The notes: a model not told the origin generated them from the letters alone. A DNA stretch of 19,121 nucleotides from a bacterium (GCA_028819835.1 JAPPKR010000030.1:1-19121); one strand, 5' to 3'; positions 5,505-14,436 are shown, counted from the first letter of the stretch. Numbers and translations are program-made.

Positions 5505-7251
5505 TTATCAGTTCGGCGAAGTGTCCGTCGCCGCCGGCCAGGTCATCATAGGTTCCGTCTTCCACCACCCGGCCGCCTTCCATGACCAGCACGCGATCGG
5601 CCCGCCGGGCGGTTCGGAGGCGATGGGCCACGACGATCGAGGTACGGCCCGCCAGCAGCGATTCGAGGGCGTCCTCGATCTGGCTCTCCGTTCCGGGATC
5701 AAGGTTGGACGTGGCCTCATCGAGAATGACTATCGCCGGATCGACGGCCAGCGCCCGGGCAAGGGCGACGAGTTGGCGCTCTCCCGACGAGAGCCGGTTG
5801 CCCCTCTCCCGCATGGGAGTGTCCAGCCCCTCGGGGAGGCTCTCCACCCACTCGGCGATGCCCATTGCCCGGCACGCTTCCCAGACCTCGTCGTCGGTCA
5901 TCTCGCCCCGGCCGAAGGACAGGTTGAACCGCAGGGAGTCCTCGAACAGGAATCCCTCTTGGGGCACCAGCGCCACGGCCCGGCGAAGGTCGGCAAAGCT
6001 GAGTTTTCTCAGATCGATCCCGTCCAGGGAGACCCCGCCGGTCTGGGGGTCGTAGAAGCGCGCGATCAGTCTCACCAGGGTGCTCTTCCCCGATCCGGTG
6101 GCGCCCACCACGGCCACCCGCTGGCCGGAGGGAATGGAGAGGTCCAGGTCGGTGATGATCGGTTCGTCGGGGCTGTAGCCGAAGGTCAACCTGTCGACCC
6201 GGATCATGCCATCCACCTCCGGTGCGAGAGGGGTGGTTTCGAGGGCTTCCTGAATCGCGGGCTCCTCGTCCATCAACCCGTAAAGCTTGTAGAGAGCGGC
6301 CAGCGCTCCCTGCAGGAGGTTGTAGATGTTGGCGAGTTGCACGATGGGCTCGAAGAACCAGTTCAGGTAGAGCAGGAAGGCGATCATCGACCCGAGGCTC
6401 ATCTCCCCGTTCAGCACCCGGTTCCCTCCTATGAACAGGACCAAGACCAGTCCCACCACCCGCAACGTGTCCACCTGCGGGAAGTATCGGACCACGATCT
6501 TGGCGGCGTCCATGCCTCTCTGGTAATAGGTCTGGTCTATTGTCTCGAATCGCTCCTCCTGGCGAAGTTCCTGGGCATTGGCCTGGACTTCCCTCACTCC
6601 GGATATGTTCTCTTGGAGGGCGCCCAACACCCGCCCGACCTGGCTGCGCACCTGCCGATAGGCCTGTCCCGACCGGCGGCCGAAGTGAACCGAGATGGCC
6701 ACCAGGATGGGCATGAGCAGCATCACGATCATGGCGAGAAACGGATCTATCACGAACAGGGCCACGGAGACCCCCGTCACCATCAAGGTGCTTCCCACCA
6801 CCGAGATGACGCCTTCGGTGGCGAAGACCTGGAGAGACTCGATGTCGGCGGTGAGCCTGGACACCAGGACCCCGGTCTTGGTCCTCCCGAAAAAGGCCAT
6901 GTCCATTCTCAGAACGTGGGAGTACACCTGGTTGCGAAGGTCCATCATGAACCTCTCGCCCAGCCAGGCCACCATGTACAAGGTGATGCGGGTGGATACG
7001 TACTGGGCGACCAGGATGCCGGCGAAGATCAGTGCCACGTTGGTGATCACCGAAGTGTCTTGGGGGATGATGCCCTTGTCGACCCCCTCACGGATCACCA
7101 GCGGCCCCGCCACCCTGGACATGGAGGACACTATGGCCGCGGTGGCGGCGCCCAGGGCAGGGAGGGCCATGTACCGGGCGGACTTGGCAGCCCGGCGGAG
7201 GAGGTTCATCCGGTGGGGGACCGGGTCGGCGGATCCGTAGCGGGAGTACAT
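5473..7251 (-). CDS. ABC exporter half-transporter, catalytically complete subunit
   Basis: A 592-residue type IV (ABCB-like) exporter subunit: six membrane helices in the first ~320 residues followed by a nucleotide-binding domain. Walker A is GATGSGKST (383-391), Q-loop Gln431 (LVPQEGF), Walker B ends VILDE (508-512) with catalytic Glu512, and the switch histidine is His543. The signature motif is degenerate: LSSGE (487-491) instead of LSGGQ. Its start overlaps the stop of the upstream ABC gene (TGATG), so the two are coupled. The partner has the reverse pattern, a canonical signature but degenerate Walker B. This complementarity is the hallmark of heterodimeric exporters such as TM287/288 and BmrCD. 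Substrate is unknown; drug or lipid export are the usual roles. Confidence 0.93.
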   Translation of the reverse strand: MYSRYGSADPVPHRMNLLRRAAKSARYMALPALGAATAAIVSSMSRVAGPLVIREGVDKGIIPQDTSVITNVALIFAGILVAQYVSTRITLYMVAWLGERFMMDLRNQVYSHVLRMDMAFFGRTKTGVLVSRLTADIESLQVFATEGVISVVGSTLMVTGVSVALFVIDPFLAMIVMLLMPILVAISVHFGRRSGQAYRQVRSQVGRVLGALQENISGVREVQANAQELRQEERFETIDQTYYQRGMDAAKIVVRYFPQVDTLRVVGLVLVLFIGGNRVLNGEMSLGSMIAFLLYLNWFFEPIVQLANIYNLLQGALAALYKLYGLMDEEPAIQEALETTPLAPEVDGMIRVDRLTFGYSPDEPIITDLDLSIPSGQRVAVVGATGSGKSTLVRLIARFYDPQTGGVSLDGIDLRKLSFADLRRAVALVPQEGFLFEDSLRFNLSFGRGEMTDDEVWEACRAMGIAEWVESLPEGLDTPMRERGNRLSSGERQLVALARALAVDPAIVILDEATSNLDPGTESQIEDALESLLAGRTSIVVAHRLRTARRADRVLVMEGGRVVEDGTYDDLAGGDGHFAELISTWESSEQRV

Positions 7252-8999
7252 CAGCGGGCCGGGCTGGCTTCGGCGAGAAGTTGGCGGTAGCGGGGCACGT
7301 TGTCCCAGAGTTCCTGGTGTTCTCCGAATGCCAGGACCTTCCCGTCCTCCAGGAGGATGATCCGGTCGGCAAGGAGCAGGGTGGAAGTGCGGTGGGCGAT
7401 GACGATGGTGGTGCGGCCCCTCATCATCTCCACCAACTCGGCATGGATGTGGGCTTCGGTGATGGCGTCGACCGCCGAGGTGGCGTCGTCCAGGATGAGG
7501 ATGCGGGGGTTGCCGACGATGGCCCGGGCCAGGGCCACGCGTTGGCGCTGGCCTCCGGACAGGGTTATCCCCCGCTCGCCCACCACCGTGTCGTATCCCT
7601 CGGGCAGCTTCCGGATGAACTCGTCGGCGTCGGCGATCCGGGCGGCGGCCACTATCTTGGAGCGTTCGGCGTGGGGGGTCCCGAACCCGATGTTCTCGGC
7701 GATGGTGGCCGAGAAGAGGAAGGGTTCCTCGAAGGCGACCGCCACCTCCTGGCGGAGGTCGGTCAGATGAAGGTCGCGGATGTCGGTTCCGTCGACTGAG
7801 ATGCTGCCGGCCTGGGGATCGTAGAAACGAGGGATGAGTTGGGCCAGGGTTGTCTTGCCACAGCCGGTAGCCCCGAACAAGGCCACGCTGCTTCCCGCCG
7901 GGATGGACAAATCAAGGTCAGACAGCACTTCCACCCCGTTATAGGAGAAGGAGACGCCGTCGAAACGGATCTCACCCCCTCCCGGGCCCAACGGACGAGG
8001 AGCGCTAGGGCTGGTCACCGAGGGAGGGGTCTGGAGAAGTTGCACTATCCGGGCCGCGGCGGCCGAGGCGCGGGGGAGTTCGGCGAAGAACCAACCGGTC
8101 ATCCGGAGCGGGAAGTACAGGATCACCAGATACTGGGTGAAGGCCACCAGATCGCCGATGGTCATCTCGCCGCTGGCCACCCTGAGCCCACCCAGCCACA
8201 GCGCCCCCAGGGTGGTGAGAGTGGGGAGCAGTTCCAGCCAGGGCAGGTAAACCGACCGGAAGCGGGCCAGGCTCATGGACTTGTCGAATATGTCCGTCGC
8301 CACCCCCTGTGCCTTGCGAGCTTCCCTGGCCTCCCGGCCGAAAGCCTTCGTCACTGCGATCCCCGAGATACCCTCCTGGGTCAGTCTGCTCATCCCCGCA
8401 AGCGCCTGCTGGACCTGGAAGGAGATGCCGATGGCCTGGCGGGAATACAACCCCGCAAAGAGGATCATGGCCGGCAGGGTGATGGCGGCCACCATACCCA
8501 GGACCGGATCGAGCACGAACGCCATCACTCCCACCATCGCCATGGTGATGAGGTTGGCCACGGTGATGGGGAGCATCATGAAGATCAACCGCACCTGGGT
8601 GACGTCGGTGGAGGATCGAGCCATCAACTCTCCCGCCGAGGCGTGGTCGTGAAAGTCAAATCCCAGCCGCTGGATGGCGGAGAAGATGCGCCCGCGCAGG
8701 TGCACTTCGAAGCTGTAGGAGAGTTTGAAGGCGTTCCAGCGCCGCCAGGCGATGCTGCTGGCCCGCATGAGCCCGACCAAAAGAACCAGCAGGACCAGGG
8801 GCAGCAGGAGGTTCGGCTGGTTGCCCTCTACGGCGTCATCAACCACCAACTTCTGCAGGTAGGGACTGATGATGGTAACCACCATCCAGGTCAAAGCTCC
8901 CATGACGGCGATCACCGTCATGCGCGGGTAGCGCTTCACTCCCGCGACAATCAGGCGCAGGCCTGTCCACATTTCCGACCACTGTTCCCGGGAGCCCAT
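7251..8999 (-). CDS. ABC exporter half-transporter, degenerate-site subunit
   Basis: A 582-residue ABCB-like half-transporter and first gene of the pair. Six membrane helices occupy about residues 25-320. The nucleotide-binding domain has Walker A GATGCGKTT (376-384), a Q-loop in which the glutamine is replaced by Glu424 (VAFEEPFLF), a perfect signature LSGGQ (480-484), and Walker B LILDD (501-505) where the catalytic glutamate is Asp505; His536 is present. With the partner, one ATP site is complete (partner Walker A/B plus this LSGGQ) and one is degenerate. The ATG at 8999 has no Shine-Dalgarno, but TACCCT ends 8 nt upstream. Asp in place of Glu and the FEE Q-loop are common in actinobacterial members of such pairs, as I recall them. 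Confidence 0.93.
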   Translation of the reverse strand: MGSREQWSEMWTGLRLIVAGVKRYPRMTVIAVMGALTWMVVTIISPYLQKLVVDDAVEGNQPNLLLPLVLLVLLVGLMRASSIAWRRWNAFKLSYSFEVHLRGRIFSAIQRLGFDFHDHASAGELMARSSTDVTQVRLIFMMLPITVANLITMAMVGVMAFVLDPVLGMVAAITLPAMILFAGLYSRQAIGISFQVQQALAGMSRLTQEGISGIAVTKAFGREAREARKAQGVATDIFDKSMSLARFRSVYLPWLELLPTLTTLGALWLGGLRVASGEMTIGDLVAFTQYLVILYFPLRMTGWFFAELPRASAAAARIVQLLQTPPSVTSPSAPRPLGPGGGEIRFDGVSFSYNGVEVLSDLDLSIPAGSSVALFGATGCGKTTLAQLIPRFYDPQAGSISVDGTDIRDLHLTDLRQEVAVAFEEPFLFSATIAENIGFGTPHAERSKIVAAARIADADEFIRKLPEGYDTVVGERGITLSGGQRQRVALARAIVGNPRILILDDATSAVDAITEAHIHAELVEMMRGRTTIVIAHRTSTLLLADRIILLEDGKVLAFGEHQELWDNVPRYRQLLAEASPAR

Positions 9000-9007
9000 C
9001 CAATTAG

Positions 9008-9013
9008 AGGGTA
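9008..9013 (-). promoter_or_regulatory. -10 box of the ABC exporter operon, leaderless spacing
   Basis: TACCCT on the minus strand ends 8 nt before ATG 8999, in the 65-nt gap after clpB. No Shine-Dalgarno lies between. It implies that the ABC pair has its own promoter although clpB points the same way. Confidence 0.5.
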
Positions 9014-9064
9014 CTGACCCGGGGGTCGGTCATGTCTTTGTTTGGGCGGCCCGGAGGCTCGGTT

Positions 9065-11647
9065 TCACGCCGCCGGACGGAACCCGACGGCGCCACCCTC
9101 GGCATAGGCTTCCACCGTCGAATCGGTCGGCCACTCGCCTTCCAGCAACCTGATGGCCAGGGGATCGGCCAGCCGGCGCTGGATCGCCCGCTTCAAGGGG
9201 CGCGCGCCGTATGCAGGATCGTATCCCTCCTCGGCCAGGATCTCCTTCACGCCATCGGTTACCTGAAGTCCCAGGCCGCGTGCGGCCAGTCTCCGCCGGA
9301 GCCTGCCCAACTGCAGGTCGACTATCCGGGCCAACTCGGGCCGGGTCAATCGTCCGAACACCACGATCTCGTCAACCCGGTTCAGGAACTCGGGCCGGAA
9401 GTGACCGCGCACCGCTCCCATCACCCGGCTCTCGATCACCTCGGATCCCAGGCCGGGATCGATCAACTCCGATCCCAGGTTGGAGGTCATGATCAGCACC
9501 GAGTTGGTGAAGTCGACCGTGCGACCCTGGCCGTCGGTGAGCCGGCCGTCGTCCAGCAACTGCAACAGGGTGTTGAAGATCTCGGGATGGGCCTTTTCCA
9601 CCTCGTCCAAGAGGATCACGGTGTAGGGACGCCTGCGCACCGCCTCGGTGAGCTGCCCGCCCTGGTCGTATCCGACGTAACCAGGAGGCGCCCCGATGAG
9701 ACGGCTCACGGAGTACTTCTCGGAGTACTCGGACATGTCGATCCGGGTCATGGCCCGCTCGTCGTCGAAGAGAAAGTCGGCCAGGGCCCGGGCCAGTTCG
9801 GTCTTGCCGACCCCGGTCGGGCCCAGGAACAGGAACGAACCGACGGGCCGGTTGGGGTCGGAGAGGCCCGACCGGCTGCGGCGCACGGCGTTGGAGATCG
9901 CCTGCACGGCCTGGTGCTGTCCGACTACCCGCTCATGGAGATGGCTCTCCAGGTTGATGAGCTTGGCCACCTCGCCTTCCAGCATCCGGGCCACCGGTAC
10001 TCCCGTCCAGTGGGAGACCACCTCGGCGATGTTCTCCCCGGTCACCTCTTCCGACAGCATGCGGCCGTTGGCCGCCAGTTTCTCGAGGTGCTCCTCCTTC
10101 TCAATCAATTCGGTCTCCAGGCCGGCCAGCACGCCATACCGGAGTTCGGCCGCCCGCTGGAGATCGCCCCTTCTCTCGGCGACCTCGGCTTCGGCCCTTG
10201 CCTCTTCGATCCGTTCCCTGATGCCGTGGATCGAGGCTATGGCCTGCTTTTCCCGTTGCCAGCGGGCGGTGAGGCCGTCAAGGTCCTCCCGGATGTCGGC
10301 CAGTTTCTGTTCGAGTTCCGAAAGGCGGGCCTTGGCGTTCTTGTCCGACTCCATCCGGAGGGCCTCCCGCTCGATCTCGAGGCGGGTTGCCACCCGGGTC
10401 AGCTTGTCAATCTCCTCGGGCATCGAGTCGATCTCGATCCGCAGACGCGAGGCCGCCTCGTCGACGAGGTCTATCGCCTTGTCGGGAAGGTGCCGTGCGG
10501 TTATGTAGCGATCCGAGAGAGCGGCGGCAGCCACCAGAGCGGAGTCCGTGATGTGCACTCCGTGGTGCACCTCGTAGCGCTCCTTCAAACCTCGCAGAAT
10601 GGCAACCGAGTCGGTTACCGAGGGAGCGGACACCAGGATGGGCTGGAACCGCCGTTCGAGAGCTGCGTCTTTCTCGATGTGGAGGCGGTGCTCGTCGGTG
10701 GTGGTGGCGCCGATCATGTGCAATTCGCCGCGGGCCAGCATAGGCTTGAGCAGGTTGGAGGCGTCCATGGCCCCTTCCGCGGCTCCGGCTCCCACGATGG
10801 TGTGCATCTCGTCGAGGAAGGTGATGATCTCGCCGTTGGATGCGCTGATCTCGGTCAATACAGCCTTCAGCCGCTCTTCGAACTCACCCCGGTACTTGGC
10901 GCCTGCCACCATCGCTCCCATGTCCAGGGCGATGATGCGCTTGGTCTTCAGGCTCTCGGGCACGTCCCCGTCGGCGATTCGCCGCGCCAATCCTTCCACT
11001 ATGGCGGTCTTGCCCACACCAGGTTCACCGATCAGCACCGGATTGTTCTTGGTCCGGCGGGAGAGGACCTGGATCACCCGCCGGATCTCATCGTCACGGC
11101 CGATCACCGGGTCCAGCTTCTGCCGGTGGGCCAAGGCGGTGAGGTCCCGTCCGAAGCGCTCCAGTGCGCCGAAGGTGGCGTCGGGATCAGGAGTGGTGAT
11201 TCGGTGCGCTCCCCGGAGTTTGGTCAGAGCCTCGAGGATGGCCTGGCGCTCCAGCCCGTGCCGGCGCAGTACGTCCCCCTCCGCTCCCTTGGCCTCGACC
11301 AGGGCCAGCAACAGATGTTCAACGGACAGGTAATCATCCTTGAACTCGGCTCTGACCTGGTCTGCTTTTGTCAGGATGTTGGTAAGTTCCCGACTGGCGA
11401 CCGGATCCGAGCCGCCGTACGAACTGGGTAGCGAGCCCAGGAGTCCCTCCGTATCGGCTTTGAGCATGGCAGGCTGTGCTCCTACTGCATCCACCAGAGG
11501 CAGCACCAGGCCATCGGTCTGGCTCAACAGGGCCGCCAGCAGGTGTGCCGGTGTGACCTCGGGATTCTTCAGTTGTCGGGCAAGCGCCTCCGCATCGGTG
11601 ACGGCTTGCCGGCTTTTGGCGGTGAGTCGATCGAACATCCCAGGCAT
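9065..11647 (-). CDS. clpB: ATP-dependent chaperone ClpB (disaggregase)
   Basis: An 860-residue Hsp100 chaperone that, with DnaK, pulls polypeptides out of aggregates. In order: Clp N-domain repeats (about 1-145); first AAA+ domain with Walker A GEPGVGKT (207-214), pore loop AKYRGEF (Tyr252) and Walker B ITFLDE (275-280); a long charged coiled-coil M-domain (about 405-530), which separates ClpB from ClpA and ClpX; second AAA+ domain with GPTGVGKT (609-616), pore loop GYVGY (656-660) and VILLDE (677-682). Length is normal. The start is uncertain: ATG 11647 has only GAAAGG 13 nt upstream, whereas ATG 11638 (protein beginning MFDRLTAK) has AAGGA at 7-nt spacing. Upstream lies an unusually AT-rich leader and a candidate SigH-type promoter. 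Confidence 0.96.
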   Translation of the reverse strand: MPGMFDRLTAKSRQAVTDAEALARQLKNPEVTPAHLLAALLSQTDGLVLPLVDAVGAQPAMLKADTEGLLGSLPSSYGGSDPVASRELTNILTKADQVRAEFKDDYLSVEHLLLALVEAKGAEGDVLRRHGLERQAILEALTKLRGAHRITTPDPDATFGALERFGRDLTALAHRQKLDPVIGRDDEIRRVIQVLSRRTKNNPVLIGEPGVGKTAIVEGLARRIADGDVPESLKTKRIIALDMGAMVAGAKYRGEFEERLKAVLTEISASNGEIITFLDEMHTIVGAGAAEGAMDASNLLKPMLARGELHMIGATTTDEHRLHIEKDAALERRFQPILVSAPSVTDSVAILRGLKERYEVHHGVHITDSALVAAAALSDRYITARHLPDKAIDLVDEAASRLRIEIDSMPEEIDKLTRVATRLEIEREALRMESDKNAKARLSELEQKLADIREDLDGLTARWQREKQAIASIHGIRERIEEARAEAEVAERRGDLQRAAELRYGVLAGLETELIEKEEHLEKLAANGRMLSEEVTGENIAEVVSHWTGVPVARMLEGEVAKLINLESHLHERVVGQHQAVQAISNAVRRSRSGLSDPNRPVGSFLFLGPTGVGKTELARALADFLFDDERAMTRIDMSEYSEKYSVSRLIGAPPGYVGYDQGGQLTEAVRRRPYTVILLDEVEKAHPEIFNTLLQLLDDGRLTDGQGRTVDFTNSVLIMTSNLGSELIDPGLGSEVIESRVMGAVRGHFRPEFLNRVDEIVVFGRLTRPELARIVDLQLGRLRRRLAARGLGLQVTDGVKEILAEEGYDPAYGARPLKRAIQRRLADPLAIRLLEGEWPTDSTVEAYAEGGAVGFRPAA

Positions 11648-11648
11648 C

Positions 11649-11676
11649 CTTAGATATTTACCTTTCTATCTATAAG
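11649..11676 (-). promoter_or_regulatory. AU-rich leader hairpin covering a possible clpB RBS
   Basis: In the message, CUUAUAGAUA (11676-11667) can pair with UAUCUAAG (11656-11649) as eight base pairs with a two-base UA bulge and a 10-nt loop. The 3' arm contains the UAAG of the putative ribosome binding site for ATG 11638. The gap 11648-11700 has only 12 G or C among 53 bases. The combination resembles an RNA thermometer but is unproven. Confidence 0.35.
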
Positions 11677-11698
11677 AAAATCTTAGTCTATTTATATC

Positions 11699-11725
11699 AA
11701 CTCTGCAAGGAGCCGCAGATATTCC
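11699..11725 (-). promoter_or_regulatory. Candidate SigH/SigR-type promoter for clpB
   Basis: On the minus strand GGAAT (11725-11721) and GTT (11701-11699) are separated by 19 nt, fitting the GGAAT-N18/19-GTT pattern of actinobacterial SigH/SigR sigma factors. clpB belongs to the SigH regulon in mycobacteria and corynebacteria, which makes the match meaningful. Transcription would then begin near 11690. Confidence 0.45.
11702..11719 (-). terminator. Short hairpin after the MFS gene
   Basis: TCTGC and GCAGA form a 5-bp stem with an 8-nt loop, about 30 nt after the MFS stop. It coincides with the spacer of the candidate clpB promoter, so either role, or none, is possible. Confidence 0.15.
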
Positions 11726-11749
11726 CCGTTGTGAGTGTCGAATTTGCCG

Positions 11750-12976
11750 CTAGTTCAAAGTTGGGCGGTGTCGCCGGGCCCAAAGGGCGAAGGCGAGGCC
11801 GATGACTCCATAGCCGGCGTAGGACATGACCAGGGGCGTGACCGAGCCGGCGATGGCCCGGTCGACGAAGCTGGCGAGGATTGCCCCACCGCCCATGGTT
11901 ATGGTGCCGATCACCGCCGCAGCCGTTCCGGCCAAATCGCCCATCGGCTGCATCGCCTGTGCCTGGATCAGAGGATTCGCAAGGGTCCGGAGGGAATTGA
12001 TCACGGTGATCAGTGCGAACCAGATGAGAAACGACGGTTGCCCGCCGGATTGCCAGGACCACAGAGCAACTGCAATCGACAGGACCACCGCGGTCGGCAG
12101 TGTCACCATGATCACCCGGTCAGCCCCTACTTTCTTCACGTGCCGGCTTCCTGCGAAGATGACCGCTCCCATGATCACGCTCATCCCGGCGAAGTAGTAG
12201 GCGAACTGGTCCCCCCGGTGGTAGACATCGTCGAATATGAGTTGGATGCTTCCGAGAAACGCGGCGAAGGAGCCGAAGTCGAACATGACCGCCAAGGCCG
12301 AGGCGGTTGTCACTTTGCTGGTGAAGACGGCGGCGATGGCCTGGCGGGTGCGTCCGAGGGTGAGTGGACGGCGCCGGTGGGGCGGGAGGGTCTCAGGGAG
12401 ACGGATGAGCCACACTGCCAACAGCAATGTCACCGCCGCGGGGGCAGCCATCACCCATCGCCAAGAACTAAAGCTCAGCAGGGCCTGACCCAGCAGGGGA
12501 GCGAAGGCCGGTACCACCATGAACACCGAAGCGACCACTGCCATGATGCGGGCCAGTCGATCTCCTTCGAACAGGTCGCGGCCGATGGCCAGAGTAAGGG
12601 CCCGGGGACCGGCGGCGCCGACACCCCACAGGAATCGGCTGGCGATCAGGACGGCGAAAGTCGGGGCCACGGCCGAGCCCAGGGCGCCGAGAGCGTAGAG
12701 CCCGAAGCCCGCGTAGAGAACCGGCTTGCGGCCGAATCGATCGGTGAACGGGCCGTATAGCAACTGAGCGCCGGCAAGTCCCAAAAAATAGAGGGTGACC
12801 GTGAGCGCCACCCGGGGCGAGTCGGCCGCAAGCCCGAGTCCCACACGCATGTCGGTGAACGCGGGTAGGGCCATGTCGATCCCCAACGCCGTCATGGCGC
12901 TGATCGCCGCCAGCATGGCGATGAACTCCTTCTCGGCAACTCTCCGGTGCCGCCGCGGCCGGTTGTCGGCGGTCAT
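11750..12976 (-). CDS. MFS multidrug exporter, Bcr/CflA (DHA1) type
   Basis: A 408-residue major facilitator with about 12 membrane helices, acting as a proton-coupled exporter of drugs or small metabolites. The first helix carries ALGIDMALPAFTDM, the Bcr/CflA-like IDMxLPA pattern. Motif A is GPFTDRFGRKPVL in the loop between helices 2 and 3, and the fourth-helix region reads SRFLWGVGAAGPRALTLAIGRD, with the conserved arginine in helix 4. The N-terminus is a basic tail (RPRRHRRVAEKE). No Shine-Dalgarno or -10 is evident before ATG 12976, and the MscS gene ends 57 nt upstream on the same strand, so the two may share a transcript. Bcr relatives export bicyclomycin or sulfonamides; the substrate here is unknown. 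Confidence 0.88.
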   Translation of the reverse strand: MTADNRPRRHRRVAEKEFIAMLAAISAMTALGIDMALPAFTDMRVGLGLAADSPRVALTVTLYFLGLAGAQLLYGPFTDRFGRKPVLYAGFGLYALGALGSAVAPTFAVLIASRFLWGVGAAGPRALTLAIGRDLFEGDRLARIMAVVASVFMVVPAFAPLLGQALLSFSSWRWVMAAPAAVTLLLAVWLIRLPETLPPHRRRPLTLGRTRQAIAAVFTSKVTTASALAVMFDFGSFAAFLGSIQLIFDDVYHRGDQFAYYFAGMSVIMGAVIFAGSRHVKKVGADRVIMVTLPTAVVLSIAVALWSWQSGGQPSFLIWFALITVINSLRTLANPLIQAQAMQPMGDLAGTAAAVIGTITMGGGAILASFVDRAIAGSVTPLVMSYAGYGVIGLAFALWARRHRPTLN

Positions 12977-13033
12977 GAGCGGCCGGTCAGCCCGATGAGC
13001 CCGGAGGACACTTGCCGCCGCCGGACGGGGTGT

Positions 13034-13909
13034 TCAGTCAGGCTGGGAGTCGGCCTGACCGGAACGTTCCCCGAGGCCCTCGGGGAACCACAGGGTTCGC
13101 TGCGGGAAGGGAATCTCGATCCCGGCCGCGTCGAGGGCGCGCTTCATGGCCCGGCCCGCCCGGTCCCTTACCGCCCACAGTGTTGGCCGGTCCGAGCCGT
13201 GCCAGTAACGCACGTAGAAGTCGATGGAAGAATTATTGAACTCCACGAACTCGACTGTTGCCGGAGGTGGGATCACCACGCCATCGACGTTGTTGATTGC
13301 TTCCTGCAACACCTGCTGGGCAAAATCCAGGTCCGTGCGATAGGCGACTCCCACCACCAGGGTGGTCCGGCGAAGTGGGGTCTCCGTGAAGTTCACCAGG
13401 GGGTTCTTCCAGACCATGGAGTTGGGGATGTAGACACGGTCGCCGTCGTAGGTGTCGATGGCCACCGCCCGCAGGGTCATGTCGTTCACATCCCCCTTGT
13501 AGCCGCTGGATTCCATCTCGTCGCCCACCTTGATCGGGCGGCGCATCAGCATCAGCAACCCGGCGATGAAATTCTCCAGGATGTCCTGGAATGCGAATGC
13601 CAGAGCCAGGCCGGCCAGACCCAGAGCGCCGATCAGCGGGCCGACCTGCAGTCGCAGGATGGTTAGGGCGAAATACAACCCCAACACCACGGCCACGTAG
13701 ACCACCGCCTTTCCCAGGACGATGGCGGCAAACGGGGGAACCGCGGTCTTGGCCAATCCCCTGCTCAACGCCCGTCGGATCAGGCGACCGCCGATGAGCG
13801 CCACCAGGACGACTCCGAGGGCCAGGATCCACTCGTACCACCCGACGTGATCGATCAACTGCGTTACGTCTTCGGGCTGCTCCTCCTGGGCGAGGATCGA
13901 GAAAGGCAT
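13034..13909 (-). CDS. Small-conductance mechanosensitive channel, MscS family
   Basis: A 291-residue inner-membrane channel that opens under membrane tension to release solutes on osmotic downshift. Three hydrophobic helices are visible at roughly residues 26-45, 61-83 and 87-113. The third is the pore helix, with the Gly/Ala pattern GPLIGALGLAGLALAFAFQD, followed by the family motif NFIAGLLMLMRRPIKVGD. The cytosolic beta domain includes a V-x-I-P-N-S segment (VYIPNSMVWKNP) conserved in MscS. Length is close to E. coli MscS (286). The start could be ATG 13909 or a GTG at 13915; I chose ATG because TACTCT lies 9 nt upstream. It precedes the MFS gene on the same strand. Confidence 0.93.
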   Translation of the reverse strand: MPFSILAQEEQPEDVTQLIDHVGWYEWILALGVVLVALIGGRLIRRALSRGLAKTAVPPFAAIVLGKAVVYVAVVLGLYFALTILRLQVGPLIGALGLAGLALAFAFQDILENFIAGLLMLMRRPIKVGDEMESSGYKGDVNDMTLRAVAIDTYDGDRVYIPNSMVWKNPLVNFTETPLRRTTLVVGVAYRTDLDFAQQVLQEAINNVDGVVIPPPATVEFVEFNNSSIDFYVRYWHGSDRPTLWAVRDRAGRAMKRALDAAGIEIPFPQRTLWFPEGLGERSGQADSQPD

Positions 13910-13918
13910 CGCCACCTT

Positions 13919-13924
13919 AGAGTA
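13919..13924 (-). promoter_or_regulatory. Candidate -10 box of the MscS gene
   Basis: TACTCT on the minus strand ends 9 nt before ATG 13909 and 3 nt before the alternative GTG. AAGGTG in the gap could also act as a Shine-Dalgarno with short spacing, so leaderless expression is less certain here. Confidence 0.35.
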
Positions 13925-13974
13925 GGCGGCGCCTCGGAAACCGTGTCTTCTACGGACCGGGAACTAGCAGGCAG

Positions 13975-14436
13975 TCAGGACTGGCAGGCAGCCAGACCAG
14001 CGGCGTCGGTGAAGATGCCATTGGCGTACTGCAACTCTCGGACGTAACAGATGATCTCGTTCACCTCCCCGTCCGACAGCCCCGGGACCGGTTCCATGTC
14101 GCCGAACTCCCAGTGATGCTGGGGGGATCCCCGTTGCACGGCAACGTGGAAGCTGAAGTCGGCATGGTGACCGGGTTCGTAATAGATGTGCACCAACGGG
14201 GGGCCTTCTGAGGTTCCCCCGGCAGTCGCGCCATGACACTCGGTGCAGTTGGCTTCGAACGAGTCGGCGCCGCGAAGGGCCGTCTCGGACAGGTCAGGCA
14301 CAATCACCGCAACACCTCCGGCATCGGTCCCCGCGGAAGATGACTCACCGTTGTCCTCTCCGCAACCGATCAGTAGAAGACAGAGAACAGCCGGGACCAA
14401 CCTGGAGCGAAGGGGCGGACCTCCTCTATGGATCAT
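13975..14436 (-). CDS. Class I cytochrome c lipoprotein
   Basis: A 153-residue membrane-anchored c-type cytochrome. The N-terminus has a basic stretch (RSRLVP), a hydrophobic core and a lipobox LLIGC with the acylated cysteine at residue 25, followed by a Gly/Ser/Asp-rich linker. The single haem site is CTECH (Cys64, Cys67, His68), and Met114 (FGDMEPVPGL) is the probable sixth ligand, as in mono-haem class I cytochromes. The C-terminal helix EVNEIICYVRELQ completes the fold. Two extra cysteines near the C-terminus (IICYV and AACQS) could form a disulfide. It probably shuttles electrons on the outer face of the membrane. Its start overlaps the end of a 47-codon membrane-protein gene by 11 nt, implying translational coupling. 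Confidence 0.88.
   Translation of the reverse strand: MIHRGGPPLRSRLVPAVLCLLLIGCGEDNGESSSAGTDAGGVAVIVPDLSETALRGADSFEANCTECHGATAGGTSEGPPLVHIYYEPGHHADFSFHVAVQRGSPQHHWEFGDMEPVPGLSDGEVNEIICYVRELQYANGIFTDAAGLAACQS

Noticed and set aside
5521..7290. A 589-codon plus-strand open frame across the ABC exporter gene
   Set aside because: Same artefact as the clpB shadow: a composition-biased translation with many His, Gly and Asp residues, no recognisable motif, and the true ABC motifs on the other strand.
7839..9017. A 392-codon plus-strand open frame across the second ABC gene
   Set aside because: Antisense to the transmembrane and nucleotide-binding domains of a well-supported transporter; no ribosome binding site or domain.
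9032..11431. A 799-codon open frame on the plus strand across clpB
   Set aside because: It is exactly antisense to a clearly identified ClpB, has low-complexity His/Gly/Gln-rich translation without any domain, and is explained by GC-skewed codon use leaving the opposite frame open.
11648..11749. HspR (HAIR) operator before clpB
   Set aside because: I looked for CTTGAGT-N7-ACTCAAG or a close variant; the dyads present (CTTAGATA and TATCTATAAG) differ in sequence and spacing.
11735..12760. A 341-codon plus-strand frame across the MFS gene
   Set aside because: Antisense to a typical 12-helix exporter with motif A; the translation is hydrophilic and lacks features.
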